From Fibrella aquatilis (GTDB taxonomy: Bacteria > Bacteroidota > Bacteroidia > Cytophagales > Spirosomataceae), in assembly GCF_017353255.1 (NCBI RefSeq), contig NZ_JAFMYU010000010.1, forward strand, positions 145,581 through 209,580: a DNA stretch of 64,000 nucleotides, read 5' to 3'. The notes below the pieces were generated by a model that saw only the letters and a list, made by a program, of their open reading frames with translations, did no database searches and was not told where the DNA came from. The translations under genes and the position numbers were made by a program. Below, piece by piece: positions 53,145 through 61,986 of the stretch (its first letter is position 1; each line of letters begins with the position of its first letter).

Positions 53145-56100
53145 ATGCAATTGTCGCCCGCCGTTCTTCGTGCTTATCGCCGCCGCCTGACCAATTTAAG
53201 TAGCCGCAACCGGTCATTGTTGCTCAATAGCCTGCCCGTCGATCAGTTTGTGGACTTGCACGAGGCCGACTTCCGGCTCAACAAACCTTCCTTCGACCTG
53301 GTGGTGGGGCTGATTGCTCAGAAGAAACACATTCCCCTCTGCGCCGTGTCGGACCCGCGCGACGAACGGGCCAACATCCTCAGCAAACACCTGCGGCGAC
53401 TGATGCGCACCGAACGGTTTATTGAGGAAGAGCGCGGCACCGAAGACCTCTACGTGGGCTGGCCGTTTGTGCGCGGACGCTTCAACGACGGCACGCCCGT
53501 GCATGGGCCACTGCTGTTTTTTCCCGTCCACCTCGCCACCGAAGGCAACGAATGGCGGCTGGAACGCCGGGGCGACGTGCCGGTGCAGTTTAACCAGTCG
53601 ATGGGCCTGGCCTACAGCTTTTTCAACGGCATCAAACTCGCCGATGACTGGACCGACCCCGACTTTACGGACTTCGACAAAGACCCGCTCACGTTCCGAA
53701 TGCAGCTCTACGACTGGCTGAAGAGCAGCCCGTATGAACTGAATTTCAACACCCAGAACTTCACCAACCTCCTCCAGCAGTTCGACAAACAGTCGGCCAA
53801 ATCACTAACCGAACTAGAGGCGGTGGGCGAGCTAAAACTATTCCCAGAGGCTGTATTGGGCATTTTCCCCCAGGCTGGTTCGTTTCTGGTGCCGGATTAT
53901 GATACCATATTGGGGGAGGAAAGGGAGGAGGGGGAAGAAAAGGAGGAAAGGGTTAGCGTAGATTCTCTTTCTTCCCCCTCCTCCCTTTCCTCCCTTTCCT
54001 CCTTTTCTTCCTCCCTCCTCCCCCTTCCCGTGGATGCGGCGCAGGAGCGGGCGGTGATGGCCGTGAAGGCGGGGCAGTCGGTGGTGGTGCAGGGGCCACC
54101 GGGCACGGGCAAGTCGCAGTTGATAGCCAACCTCATGGCCGATGCCGCCGCCGCAGGCAAGCGTGTGCTGCTGGTATGCCAGAAACGCGCCGCCCTCGAC
54201 GTGGTATACAAGCGGCTGGCGGAGGTGGGCATGGCCCCGTTTGCCGCCCTGATCCACGATTTTCAGGACGACAGGAAGGCACTCTACGCCCAACTAAACG
54301 CCCAAATTGACGCCGTAGAGGGGTATCGACAGCAAAACAACGGGCTGGATGCCGTGGTCCTCGACCGGACGTTTACCCAGGAAAGCCGCCGCATCGACGC
54401 GCTCGTGACCGAGTTGCAGGCGTTTAAAGATGCCCTGTTCGATACCTCCGTTTGCGGGCTATCGGTCAAAGATCTGTATCTGAGCAGCAACCCTGCAGGG
54501 TCAGCCGCCTCCATGACCGACCTCTACCGGCAGTTCCGGTTCGACGAGGCCACGGATTTTCGCGACCGGCTGGGCTACTTTATTACCTACCGCAACCGCC
54601 TCGGCCCGAACCATCCGTTTGCCAGCCGGGTATCATTTGCGCAGTTTACGGGGCAGGACATTGCGGCCGTGCGGCAAACCATCGACGAGGCCGCGCAAAC
54701 CATGCCCGCCCTGCTCGACCGGGCCGCGCTGCTGCTGGGGCAACGCCTCTCCTGGCCCGACCTCACGGAGCAATATGCCCCCCATCGCGCCGCGCTGGAC
54801 GATATAGCGCAGACGCTGACGGCACCGAGCAATGCCCTCATCTGGCCGGTACTCACCCGCATGGGCACCGGCACCCTCCCCGACCCCACTGATACTTTCG
54901 CCGAAAAACGCACCGAACTAGCTCAGCTAGAAAGCGATGGCCTGCTGAAAACTGATGCCGATACCACTACGCTAACCGACCGGCTGGCGGCGGGCATCAC
55001 GGCGCGGAAGTCGGTGTTTAAGTGGCTCTTCTATAGCGACAAACTGTTTCTGACCCAGTTGGCAACGGACAATGCCCTCGGCACGTCGCTGGACGATCTG
55101 CTGAAAATGAGCCAGTTGTGGAAAAACCGGCAGGCATGGCTCACACAGGCTACCGCCCTGATTGAGCAGTTTACGGGCAACCGCGCCGCCCCCGAACCCA
55201 CCGTTATACTGGCGCAGTTGCAGACGCTGGAGACCGCCGTGGTGGGGGCGCATAGCCTCTACGACACCCTAGGCAATTTGTTTCTACCCCTTCAAAATCA
55301 ACTAAAGCAGCCCCAAACCTTACCCGTTTTTACCCAACGGCTGACGCATGTCCGATTACTATATGACGACATAAACGACAAGCAAGAACGGTGGCAAAAA
55401 CAGTTGACAGCCAGCCAATTAACTATATTATCCTCAAAGTCAGACTACCAGGCAACGCTGCAAACCGCCCTGCGGCAGGATGCCGACAACCTGATTGAAC
55501 AAGACCGGCTGTGGGCGGCGTTCAGTACCAACGAACGCGCCGTGGCCGACCGCGTGCCTTCGGTGGCAGCGTTTGACAATGGCCTGCGGCTGGCCTGGAT
55601 TGACCATTTGGAGAGCCTGTACCCGCAACTGCGAAGCGTATCGTCGTTGAAAATGGAGCAGGACGAAGCGGGTTTGCAGGATAGCATCCGCAACCGGCAG
55701 GTGCTCACGCGCGATATTCTGCTGCTCAAACTGCGCGAGCAAACCTACCGCGACTTGGTGCTGAACCGGCTCAGCAACGTGGTCAGCTTCCGCGATTTGA
55801 AACATCAGGTCACCAAAAAACGGAGCGTATGGCCGGTGCGTAAGCTGATGGAGGCGCACTTCGCCGAGGTGTTCCGGCTCATTCCGTGCTGGATGGCCTC
55901 GCCCGAATCGGTATCGGCCATTTTTCCGATGCAGCGCGACCTGTTCGACCTCGTTATTTTCGACGAGGCGTCGCAGTGTTTTGCCGAAAATGGGTTGCCC
56001 GCCATGCTCCGGGGGAAGCAGGTGGTGGTGACCGGCGACAGCAAGCAACTCCGCCCCAGCGACCTCTACCGCGCCCGGTTCAACGATGCCGAAACCGACC

Positions 56101-57056
56101 CCGACGATCTGCCCGAAGCAGCGTTAGAAGTGGAGTCGCTGCTGGATTTGGCGGCGCAATACCTGCCTCAGGTGCTCTTGACAGGCCATTACCGCAGCCG
56201 CAGCCTCGATCTAATCGACTTCTCGAACGAGCATTTTTACCACCACTCGCTCAGCCTCCTCCCCGATTTCGAGCAGGCCAACCACGGCGAACCAGGCATC
56301 CGCTACCGGCACGTATCGGGGCAATGGCAGGGCAACACGAATTTGGTTGAAGCCCAAGCGGTCGTGGATCTGGTAGCTGAACTTCAGACCGAACTGCCGG
56401 GCCGGAGCATCGGCGTAGTGACCGTTAATTTCCAGCAGCAACAATTGATTCAGGAATTGCTGGAGACCTCACCGCACGGGGTCCTTTTCGTGAAAAACAT
56501 CGAGAACGTGCAGGGCGATGAGTGCGACGTGCTCTTGTTCTCAGTGGCCTATGCGCCTGACGAGAAAGGGCGTTTGTCGGCGCAGTTTGGCAGTCTGAAC
56601 ATGCCGGGTGGCGAAAACCGGCTCAACGTGGCCGTGACGCGGGCGCGGGAACGCATCTACCTCATAACCAGCATATTGCCTAATCAACTAGTGGTAGAAA
56701 ACACGGCGAACCTGGGGCCTAAATTGCTGAAAGCCTATCTGCAATATGCCCTCGACGTGTCGCAGGGATGGTACCGGCCCACACCCGCGCCCAATGGCGA
56801 CGTTATCCGGTCGGGGCAGTTACTGCGCGATCAGCTGGCTGCCGAACACCCCAACTGGCAACCCGAACTGCCCTTCGCCGATCTGACCATCCGCCACGAC
56901 AATCAGTACACCGGCCTTGTTTTAACCGACGATGCGGCGTATTTTCAACAGTCTTCAAAAGAGGCGCACGCTTACCGCCCTGTTGCCCTCACCGAACGCC
57001 ATTGGCCCTTCCAACGCCGCTGGAGCCGAAATTTTTGGAAAGAAAAGAAAGTTTAA
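53145..57056 (+). CDS. DUF4011-domain superfamily 1 helicase
   Basis: A 1303-residue nucleic-acid helicase of the Upf1-like SF1 class with an N-terminal DUF4011-type domain (YRRRLTNLSSRNRSLLLNSLPV). Walker A is VVVQGPPGTGKSQLIANL near residue 320, motif Ia KRVLLVCQKRAAL, Walker B VIFDEASQCFAENGLP near 930, motif III VTGDSKQLRPSDLY, motif IV LTGHYRSRSLDLIDFSN, and motifs V-VI NVQGDECDVLLFSVAY and RLNVAVTRARERIYL. Such large proteins are often found in defence or repair loci, but no such partners are next to it. Residues about 256-296 are an in-frame low-complexity insertion encoded by a purine/pyrimidine inverted repeat. The stop codon lies in the left arm of a family A repeat. Confidence 0.88.
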   Translation: MQLSPAVLRAYRRRLTNLSSRNRSLLLNSLPVDQFVDLHEADFRLNKPSFDLVVGLIAQKKHIPLCAVSDPRDERANILSKHLRRLMRTERFIEEERGTEDLYVGWPFVRGRFNDGTPVHGPLLFFPVHLATEGNEWRLERRGDVPVQFNQSMGLAYSFFNGIKLADDWTDPDFTDFDKDPLTFRMQLYDWLKSSPYELNFNTQNFTNLLQQFDKQSAKSLTELEAVGELKLFPEAVLGIFPQAGSFLVPDYDTILGEEREEGEEKEERVSVDSLSSPSSLSSLSSFSSSLLPLPVDAAQERAVMAVKAGQSVVVQGPPGTGKSQLIANLMADAAAAGKRVLLVCQKRAALDVVYKRLAEVGMAPFAALIHDFQDDRKALYAQLNAQIDAVEGYRQQNNGLDAVVLDRTFTQESRRIDALVTELQAFKDALFDTSVCGLSVKDLYLSSNPAGSAASMTDLYRQFRFDEATDFRDRLGYFITYRNRLGPNHPFASRVSFAQFTGQDIAAVRQTIDEAAQTMPALLDRAALLLGQRLSWPDLTEQYAPHRAALDDIAQTLTAPSNALIWPVLTRMGTGTLPDPTDTFAEKRTELAQLESDGLLKTDADTTTLTDRLAAGITARKSVFKWLFYSDKLFLTQLATDNALGTSLDDLLKMSQLWKNRQAWLTQATALIEQFTGNRAAPEPTVILAQLQTLETAVVGAHSLYDTLGNLFLPLQNQLKQPQTLPVFTQRLTHVRLLYDDINDKQERWQKQLTASQLTILSSKSDYQATLQTALRQDADNLIEQDRLWAAFSTNERAVADRVPSVAAFDNGLRLAWIDHLESLYPQLRSVSSLKMEQDEAGLQDSIRNRQVLTRDILLLKLREQTYRDLVLNRLSNVVSFRDLKHQVTKKRSVWPVRKLMEAHFAEVFRLIPCWMASPESVSAIFPMQRDLFDLVIFDEASQCFAENGLPAMLRGKQVVVTGDSKQLRPSDLYRARFNDAETDPDDLPEAALEVESLLDLAAQYLPQVLLTGHYRSRSLDLIDFSNEHFYHHSLSLLPDFEQANHGEPGIRYRHVSGQWQGNTNLVEAQAVVDLVAELQTELPGRSIGVVTVNFQQQQLIQELLETSPHGVLFVKNIENVQGDECDVLLFSVAYAPDEKGRLSAQFGSLNMPGGENRLNVAVTRARERIYLITSILPNQLVVENTANLGPKLLKAYLQYALDVSQGWYRPTPAPNGDVIRSGQLLRDQLAAEHPNWQPELPFADLTIRHDNQYTGLVLTDDAAYFQQSSKEAHAYRPVALTERHWPFQRRWSRNFWKEKKV
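53911..54028. repeat. In-frame purine/pyrimidine inverted repeat inside the helicase gene
   Basis: A purine-rich arm (about 53911-53952) and a pyrimidine-rich arm (about 53966-54028) share perfect complementary blocks: 53915-53937 with 53971-53993 (23 bp) and 53934-53952 with 53992-54010 (19 bp). The segment encodes Glu/Gly-rich then Ser/Leu/Pro-rich residues just before the Walker A motif, and the reading frame is kept. Mirror-like purine tracts of this kind can also form triplex DNA. Confidence 0.85.
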
Positions 57057-57161
57057 TGTACAATGACTTCGCGCTCAGATGCTATAGCGCGAAGCCATTG
57101 TACATTATTCATTGCGGTCCGCCGCGCGGTGCATTGTACATTATTCATTGTACATTAAACT
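57050..57161. repeat. Composite inverted repeat between helicase and next gene (family A)
   Basis: Outer arms AGTTTAATGTACAATG (57050-57065) and 57146-57161 are exact complements over 16 bases. Inside are a hairpin CTTCGCGCT/AGCGCGAAG (57067-57075 with 57086-57094) and two direct copies of CATTGTACATTATTCATTG (57096-57114 and 57132-57150) around a CGGTCCGCCG core. The left arm contains the helicase stop codon and the right arm ends one base before the next ATG. Confidence 0.88.
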
Positions 57162-57824
57162 ATGTCAGCTTTCATCATCGTTATTTTCGGGTTTTGGTTT
57201 TACCCGCTGCTGGCTTATGTGGCCATCCGAGCTACCGCCGACCAGCCGGGTACGCGGCAACTTCTTTTATGGATATCGTTCATAGTCAGTGGATTAGCCA
57301 TCATTGGACTCATTACGGGTATCACCACTACGCTATCGTTGCTCGACTGGTTTATGCTGGTGTCACTTTACTGGACCGTGTCGCTGCTGATCTGGATTTT
57401 GCGGACAGAGCGGGGTAAAAAGGGGCATTACCTGGCTGGTATTGCGCAACTGTCCATCTTCGGGGCGGGTTATGTCTTTAGCACGGCGGGGTTCACGGCA
57501 CTGGGCTTCATGGTGGCTGCCCACGTACCTACCGATGTCCGCAACGTGGGCGACGGGCTGATCTATAAGGAAGTACCCTACGGCAATGCTGTGTCCGATT
57601 TTCGACTGAAACGGGTAGAGCTTACCCGCACGCCTTCGCTGTTGCCCGTGGTGGAATGGCCCATTGTTCGGAAAGAATATGACGCCTCCGACGAACTGAT
57701 GGCCCCACCGTTTGGCATCTATTACAACCAGCAGCGCCAGCAGCTCTGCCTCTCGGCCAGCCACCTCTCCGAAGACACCCATCGCCTCGAAAGCTGGTCC
57801 GACACGCTGGATGTGGGGAAGTAG
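57162..57824 (+). CDS. Membrane protein of unknown function
   Basis: A 220-residue protein with four hydrophobic segments in the first 120 residues (FIIVIFGFWFYPLLAYVAI, LLLWISFIVSGLAIIGLITGI, WFMLVSLYWTVSLLIWIL, AQLSIFGAGYVFSTAGFTALG) and a soluble C-terminal domain of about 95 residues (VGDGLIYKEVPYGNAVSDFRLKRVELTRTP). No family is recognised. The start codon directly abuts the family A inverted repeat. It is convergent with the exosortase gene. Confidence 0.65.
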   Translation: MSAFIIVIFGFWFYPLLAYVAIRATADQPGTRQLLLWISFIVSGLAIIGLITGITTTLSLLDWFMLVSLYWTVSLLIWILRTERGKKGHYLAGIAQLSIFGAGYVFSTAGFTALGFMVAAHVPTDVRNVGDGLIYKEVPYGNAVSDFRLKRVELTRTPSLLPVVEWPIVRKEYDASDELMAPPFGIYYNQQRQQLCLSASHLSEDTHRLESWSDTLDVGK

Positions 57825-57827
57825 TGA

Positions 57828-57893
57828 CAGTATGCAGTTCTACAGTATGCAGTATGCAGTGGCTTCGCGTTTACCTCACCCGTACGCGAAGCA
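57828..57893. repeat. Direct repeats and hairpin between convergent genes
   Basis: CAGTATGCAGT occurs three times (57829-57839, 57844-57854, 57851-57861), followed by a 9-bp hairpin GCTTCGCGT (57863-57871) with ACGCGAAGC (57885-57893). The hairpin words resemble those at 57067-57094. It may serve as a terminator for the convergent pair. Confidence 0.65.
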
Positions 57894-57923
57894 ACCTTAA
57901 ACCTTAAACATTACACCTTGAAC

Positions 57924-59000
57924 TCATTTCCACGCCTGCACCAAGGCGGGTAGCAAACGGGCATCGGTGGTGGTGACGTTGATGAGGGCGAAGCCGGGTT
58001 CGCCGCGTAGCATCCGGCTTCGCACGTCGAATTGCCCAATGCTGTGGTGGTAGCCGTTAGAGAACCACCAGGCCGTTTGCAGCGTCTGGTGGCCCTTTTT
58101 TAGTTCGCCTACGTAGATTGGTTGCCCCGACAACGATACCTCACGTACCCGCCGCAGGGTGTAGCCCCGCCCCTGCCAGCAAATGGCCGGGCTGTGTTCG
58201 GTGCTGTACCAGTTGGGCAGCGGTTTCACATAAATAAGCTCGCCGGGACGACTGTATTGCACAAAGCCGAAGCGGGTTGACCGTTGCGTATAGCCTTCCC
58301 GTGGCGTGACGGTGTAGGGGAGCCGAACAGGCCGCACAAAAGCTACGCAGGCCATAGCAACCAGCAGCAGGGCTGGCATCATTTTCCCTATACGGCTGAC
58401 AGTGAATAGCTTATCAACTAAAGTTGGCTGCCAGGGTTGCCCTTTTCGGGCCATGAGCAGGCGGGCAACGGCCCAAAGCGGCAACCAGGCGTAGACCGCT
58501 ACGCACAGCAGCCCAACGCCCTCGTGCATGAGTTGGTCCGGCCTCAGCGCAAACACCACCAGCAGCATAATGCGCAAGAGATTAGCCAGCAGGGTCAGGC
58601 CCAGTGCCAGGCCAGCATAGGCCAGTACCCAGGCCAATGGCAAGGCCCGCTGACGTTTACGTTCATAGGCCAGCAGCCAGAAAATAGCTACCAGCAGGGT
58701 CATGCCGGTCATGCGCAGGCCCAGACAGGCGGGGTCAACGGCCATCTCCTGCCCGTTCATTATCAGCACGTTACCCTCCGTTTTCACCGTCATACTCATG
58801 CCCCGCAAGATCTCCCCCGCCCAATGGCTCAGCGTGAGTCGGGCTGCAAACCCAAACACCGCTCCGACATACCGCAGCCCCGGCGTCAGCGTCAGCAGGG
58901 CCGTCAGCCGCCACAGCCACGCCCCCCGATTGGGTTGGCCCGGCCGCGCCGCCAACGCGCCCAGCGCCAGGGTTAGGAGCAAGAGAAGGTCAATGTTCAT
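57924..59000 (-). CDS. xrtN: Exosortase N
   Basis: A 358-residue polytopic membrane transpeptidase of the exosortase family, XrtN class of Bacteroidota. The catalytic set is visible in the expected order: Cys in VDPACLGLRMTG, Arg in NLLRIMLLVVF and His in LMHEGVGLLCV. A C-terminal extension beyond the helical core (from about residue 215) resembles the EpsI-like soluble domain, with SPAICWQGRGYTLRRV. Its ATG at 59000 overlaps the TGA of the substrate gene (ATGA), so the two are translationally coupled. It should cleave and sort the VIT-domain protein encoded just upstream. Confidence 0.88.
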   Translation of the reverse strand: MNIDLLLLLTLALGALAARPGQPNRGAWLWRLTALLTLTPGLRYVGAVFGFAARLTLSHWAGEILRGMSMTVKTEGNVLIMNGQEMAVDPACLGLRMTGMTLLVAIFWLLAYERKRQRALPLAWVLAYAGLALGLTLLANLLRIMLLVVFALRPDQLMHEGVGLLCVAVYAWLPLWAVARLLMARKGQPWQPTLVDKLFTVSRIGKMMPALLLVAMACVAFVRPVRLPYTVTPREGYTQRSTRFGFVQYSRPGELIYVKPLPNWYSTEHSPAICWQGRGYTLRRVREVSLSGQPIYVGELKKGHQTLQTAWWFSNGYHHSIGQFDVRSRMLRGEPGFALINVTTTDARLLPALVQAWK

Positions 59001-61633
59001 CGTTTCGCGTAAAACCAACCTACCAGCAGGGCAACCACTACCAGCATGGCCCATTCGTGGGGTTCGGGTACGGCACCGTCCTGTTTCAACGTGGCATTGT
59101 CGAGGCCGTTCTGGTCTTTTTTGATGTCGAAACGGTCGTAATCCTGCTGTGTTTCCAGCACCACCAAACTCGACACCGGCGACACCACATGCCCCTTTTG
59201 GGCCACCGCTGCCAGGGTGCTATCGTTGCGATAGGCCTTGTCGAAATACCGCCGACCAACGCGCTGCATAAGTTGGTTATACGTAAATAAACGCAGCAGA
59301 TGATCGGGTGCCAGACTGGCTGTTTGCGGCTTATTACTGACCAATACTCTTTGATTATCAGCCTGTTGACCAGTATTTAGTTGCCGAATAACCATACCCG
59401 AATTGGGTAGCGACACTTCGTCGGGAGCTGCGGTATTGGTGGGAAACTGCTGCCGGGTTAGGTAGGTGTCCCGCAACTGAGTCAGGTTGGTAGTAACCAT
59501 GTGCAACACCCCTAATTCGGTCAGCGTTTTCAGGTACGGCGGCAGGACTACGCCCAGGTTTACTGCGTTAATAGGTGCCAGCAAGCTAACCGATTTCTTG
59601 GCCAGTCGGTCGGCCATCAGGCTTCCGTTGAGGTCAGCCAACGTGGGACCATCGGCTCCTTTGGTAATGAGCAGGGCCGTAGCGGGGGAGTTAATCCGAT
59701 CAATCGGGAACAGGCTGAACGGCTTTTTCACCAGTTCGGCAAATAGACTATCGCGGTTGGTGGGCGTTACCTTCAATAGTCCGTCATTAACTACCCAAAG
59801 CCGAATAGTATGCTGACTGTCAACCGTTTCGCAAATGGCGCTGAACTCATCGGCTGTCCAGGATTCGTTTACGTCGAGGTACAGGTCGGTGGGCCAGAAC
59901 GGATGTATCGCAGAACGATACGCTCCTACCTGATACGCTTTACCATCCAGCCGAAAGGGTTCGGGCGAGAGCGGCGGGGGCGTAAATTCCAGCGACCAAT
60001 CGGGCTGGTAATCGCGCTCCCGCGTCAGGGTCCGGTTCATCACCTCGCCCGATAAACCCCGCATCGTCAGGGCCGTCGGCTCCGTATCGAAGCTGAGGTT
60101 AACCGTCTCGGTTGCCTTGCTGGCATCGGGGCCTTCAAACCACGGATTCCGATAAACCAGTTGACTGTCAATTAATTGCAACGGCGACGTAATCCCGATC
60201 TTCACCTGCCGCACCTTGCCCGGCATTACCGGAAACACCCGCACCGTAACCCGGTTACCCTCCTGCCACGTCACCACCGACGGGTCGCGGCTTTCTACGC
60301 CCACGATGGTTTTGTAGGCTGAATCAGCTTTAGTCTGCGTGGTGAGGCGGGCTGGTGCCTCGCGCCCATCAATCCACAATGACAGGGCCGACACCGCCGA
60401 GCCTTCAGGCAAGTGGAACGTGTAGAGCACCTCGCGGTTGCCCCACTGCGCCGCGCTTTGCACCCAAAGCGTTTTTTCGGTGTAACCCAGCCGGTATTGC
60501 GGCCAGATTTTCACCTGCGTAGCCACCTGCGTGGTGGTCAGGTTGCGGCCACTCCACAGCTTGGTTTCGGTGCCGTAATGCTCCTTGCTGACCGTCCTGA
60601 GCAGTTTTGCTCCGCTCGGTCCATCCAGCACGGGCACGGGAAACAGGTTGTGGGCAATTACCACCAGCGGGTCGTGCAGGCGCACGTCGTCGAGAACGGT
60701 GAGGTCGCCGAAAGAGCGGGTCCAGGGGGTTGTGCCGTAGACGATGTTGGTTTTCAGAATCCGGTCGGTGACGGGGCCGGGGTGTAATTGTTGGGCCATC
60801 TGCACCCAGTCGGGCAGGTCGTTGGTTTGGCGTAGGGCGGCGGTTCGCTGCACCTGATTGAGCTTAGCTACGGTATGGTGCCAGTTTAATAGGAAGATCA
60901 CGAGCAGGTTCAGCGGCACCAGCAGCCCCGCCACCACGGCATGGCGCAAATAGGGCCGTTGCCGGGCCGCCACCCACAACTGCCGCCCTACCACCCAAGC
61001 CATCAGGGCCGGAATAAACGTATGGATCGAAATACCCAGCACCAACAGGCCCGGAACACTGATGGGGTACAACTGCGCCACGTAAACAGCCTGATACACA
61101 ACGAGTAACCATGTACCAGTCAGCCCGGCGTAGAGCAGTTGCTGCCCCCAGCGCGGCAGGATGTCGGCCCAGGTGTGGAGCACCATGAGTAGGCCACTAC
61201 CCACAATAACCCAACTCAGCCATGGCACTGACTGCTCAAACACGGCCATCTGCCGGTTTAGGGCAAAGGCACTCAGCCACCACAATACCAGCGACACCCA
61301 CACCGACGCCTGCTGCCGCCGGTCGTGCCTGACGTAATAGGCGTATCCGCCGTTGAAAAATATCACCGTACCAAAGACCAATGCCAGGGCGTAATGACCC
61401 ATAAACCAGGTCATGGTATCCTGCCTGGCGGCGCCGTTTTGTGATAGCCAATCGTGCGACAGAAACAACAAACCCGACACAGTAAACAGGCTTACGCCCA
61501 CCTCGTACTTTTCATCGCGAAACACAGATTTCCAACCTGTTACTATTGTCCCTGCATTTCCCGGCGTAGGGCTAAGCAGAAGTTCCTGCCGTGCCTCGTC
61601 TGCCAGCGTCTGGTAGTCAATTTCAGTTTCCAT
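58997..61633 (-). CDS. XrtN-system VIT-domain membrane protein
   Basis: An 878-residue protein. It has about eight membrane segments in residues 45-260, then a soluble part with a vault/inter-alpha-trypsin (VIT) region at about 380-500 (EKTLWVQSAAQWGNREVLYTFHLPEGSAVSALSLWIDGREAPA, VRVFPVMPGKVRQVKIG). The C-terminus is a sorting signal: the short motif VPEPHEWA, a hydrophobic stretch MLVVVALLVGWF and a basic tail YAKR. This is the layout of proteins sorted by exosortase N. Its start lies 5 bases from a 17-bp palindrome shared with the DUF1361 gene. The biological role of the family is unknown. Confidence 0.87.
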   Translation of the reverse strand: METEIDYQTLADEARQELLLSPTPGNAGTIVTGWKSVFRDEKYEVGVSLFTVSGLLFLSHDWLSQNGAARQDTMTWFMGHYALALVFGTVIFFNGGYAYYVRHDRRQQASVWVSLVLWWLSAFALNRQMAVFEQSVPWLSWVIVGSGLLMVLHTWADILPRWGQQLLYAGLTGTWLLVVYQAVYVAQLYPISVPGLLVLGISIHTFIPALMAWVVGRQLWVAARQRPYLRHAVVAGLLVPLNLLVIFLLNWHHTVAKLNQVQRTAALRQTNDLPDWVQMAQQLHPGPVTDRILKTNIVYGTTPWTRSFGDLTVLDDVRLHDPLVVIAHNLFPVPVLDGPSGAKLLRTVSKEHYGTETKLWSGRNLTTTQVATQVKIWPQYRLGYTEKTLWVQSAAQWGNREVLYTFHLPEGSAVSALSLWIDGREAPARLTTQTKADSAYKTIVGVESRDPSVVTWQEGNRVTVRVFPVMPGKVRQVKIGITSPLQLIDSQLVYRNPWFEGPDASKATETVNLSFDTEPTALTMRGLSGEVMNRTLTRERDYQPDWSLEFTPPPLSPEPFRLDGKAYQVGAYRSAIHPFWPTDLYLDVNESWTADEFSAICETVDSQHTIRLWVVNDGLLKVTPTNRDSLFAELVKKPFSLFPIDRINSPATALLITKGADGPTLADLNGSLMADRLAKKSVSLLAPINAVNLGVVLPPYLKTLTELGVLHMVTTNLTQLRDTYLTRQQFPTNTAAPDEVSLPNSGMVIRQLNTGQQADNQRVLVSNKPQTASLAPDHLLRLFTYNQLMQRVGRRYFDKAYRNDSTLAAVAQKGHVVSPVSSLVVLETQQDYDRFDIKKDQNGLDNATLKQDGAVPEPHEWAMLVVVALLVGWFYAKR

Positions 61634-61638
61634 AAAGT

Positions 61639-61655
61639 ACTTTGTATTTCAAAGT
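61639..61655. promoter_or_regulatory. 17-bp palindromic operator (copy 1)
   Basis: ACTTTGTATTTCAAAGT, a palindrome of form ACTTTG-N5-CAAAGT, lies 5 bases upstream of the VIT gene ATG and 29 bases past the stop of the winged-helix regulator. The same motif, preceded by the same AAAGT on the start-codon side, is found at 63847-63863. The nearby regulator is the likely binder. Being so near the ATG, binding could block both transcription and start of translation. Confidence 0.65.
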
Positions 61656-61683
61656 GAAAAGATAAAAAAATAGGCTATACAGT

Positions 61684-61986
61684 TTACCCTGCCCCCCGGA
61701 TAAAGGCTTCCAGGGCGTTTAGGTGGTCGGTGAACGCTTGTTTGCCGGCATCGGTGGCGGAGTAATTAGTGTTGGGTTTACGACCAATGAATTGCTTCTG
61801 CACCAGCACGTAGCCCTGCTCTTCCAGCGCCCGCAGGTGGGTGGCGAGGTTACCGTCTGTCAGGGCCAGCAGTTCTTTCAATTCGTTAAAACTGACCGTG
61901 TCGTTCACCATCAGCACCGACATGATGCTGAGCCGCGCTTTGCTTTCAAACGCTTTGTTGAACCGGGACAGCAGATCGTTCATCAT
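61684..61986 (-). CDS. Winged-helix transcriptional regulator
   Basis: A 100-residue DNA-binding protein of the HTH_34 winged-helix type (related to MarR/ArsR folds). The recognition region is VSFNELKELLALTDGNLATHLRALEEQGYVLVQKQFIGRKPNTNYSATDAGKQAF, with the wing at FIGRKPNTNYS. No metal-binding cysteines are present. It overlaps the stop of the upstream membrane protein gene by four bases (translational coupling) and precedes the VIT/exosortase pair by 50 bases. It probably controls the palindromic sites at 61639 and 63847; the ligand or signal is unknown. Confidence 0.85.
   Translation of the reverse strand: MMNDLLSRFNKAFESKARLSIMSVLMVNDTVSFNELKELLALTDGNLATHLRALEEQGYVLVQKQFIGRKPNTNYSATDAGKQAFTDHLNALEAFIRGAG

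Noticed and set aside
53145..57056. A defence island around the DUF4011 helicase.
   Set aside because: The neighbours are a lipid hydroxylase and a membrane protein of unknown function; no nuclease, methylase or other defence gene lies next to it.
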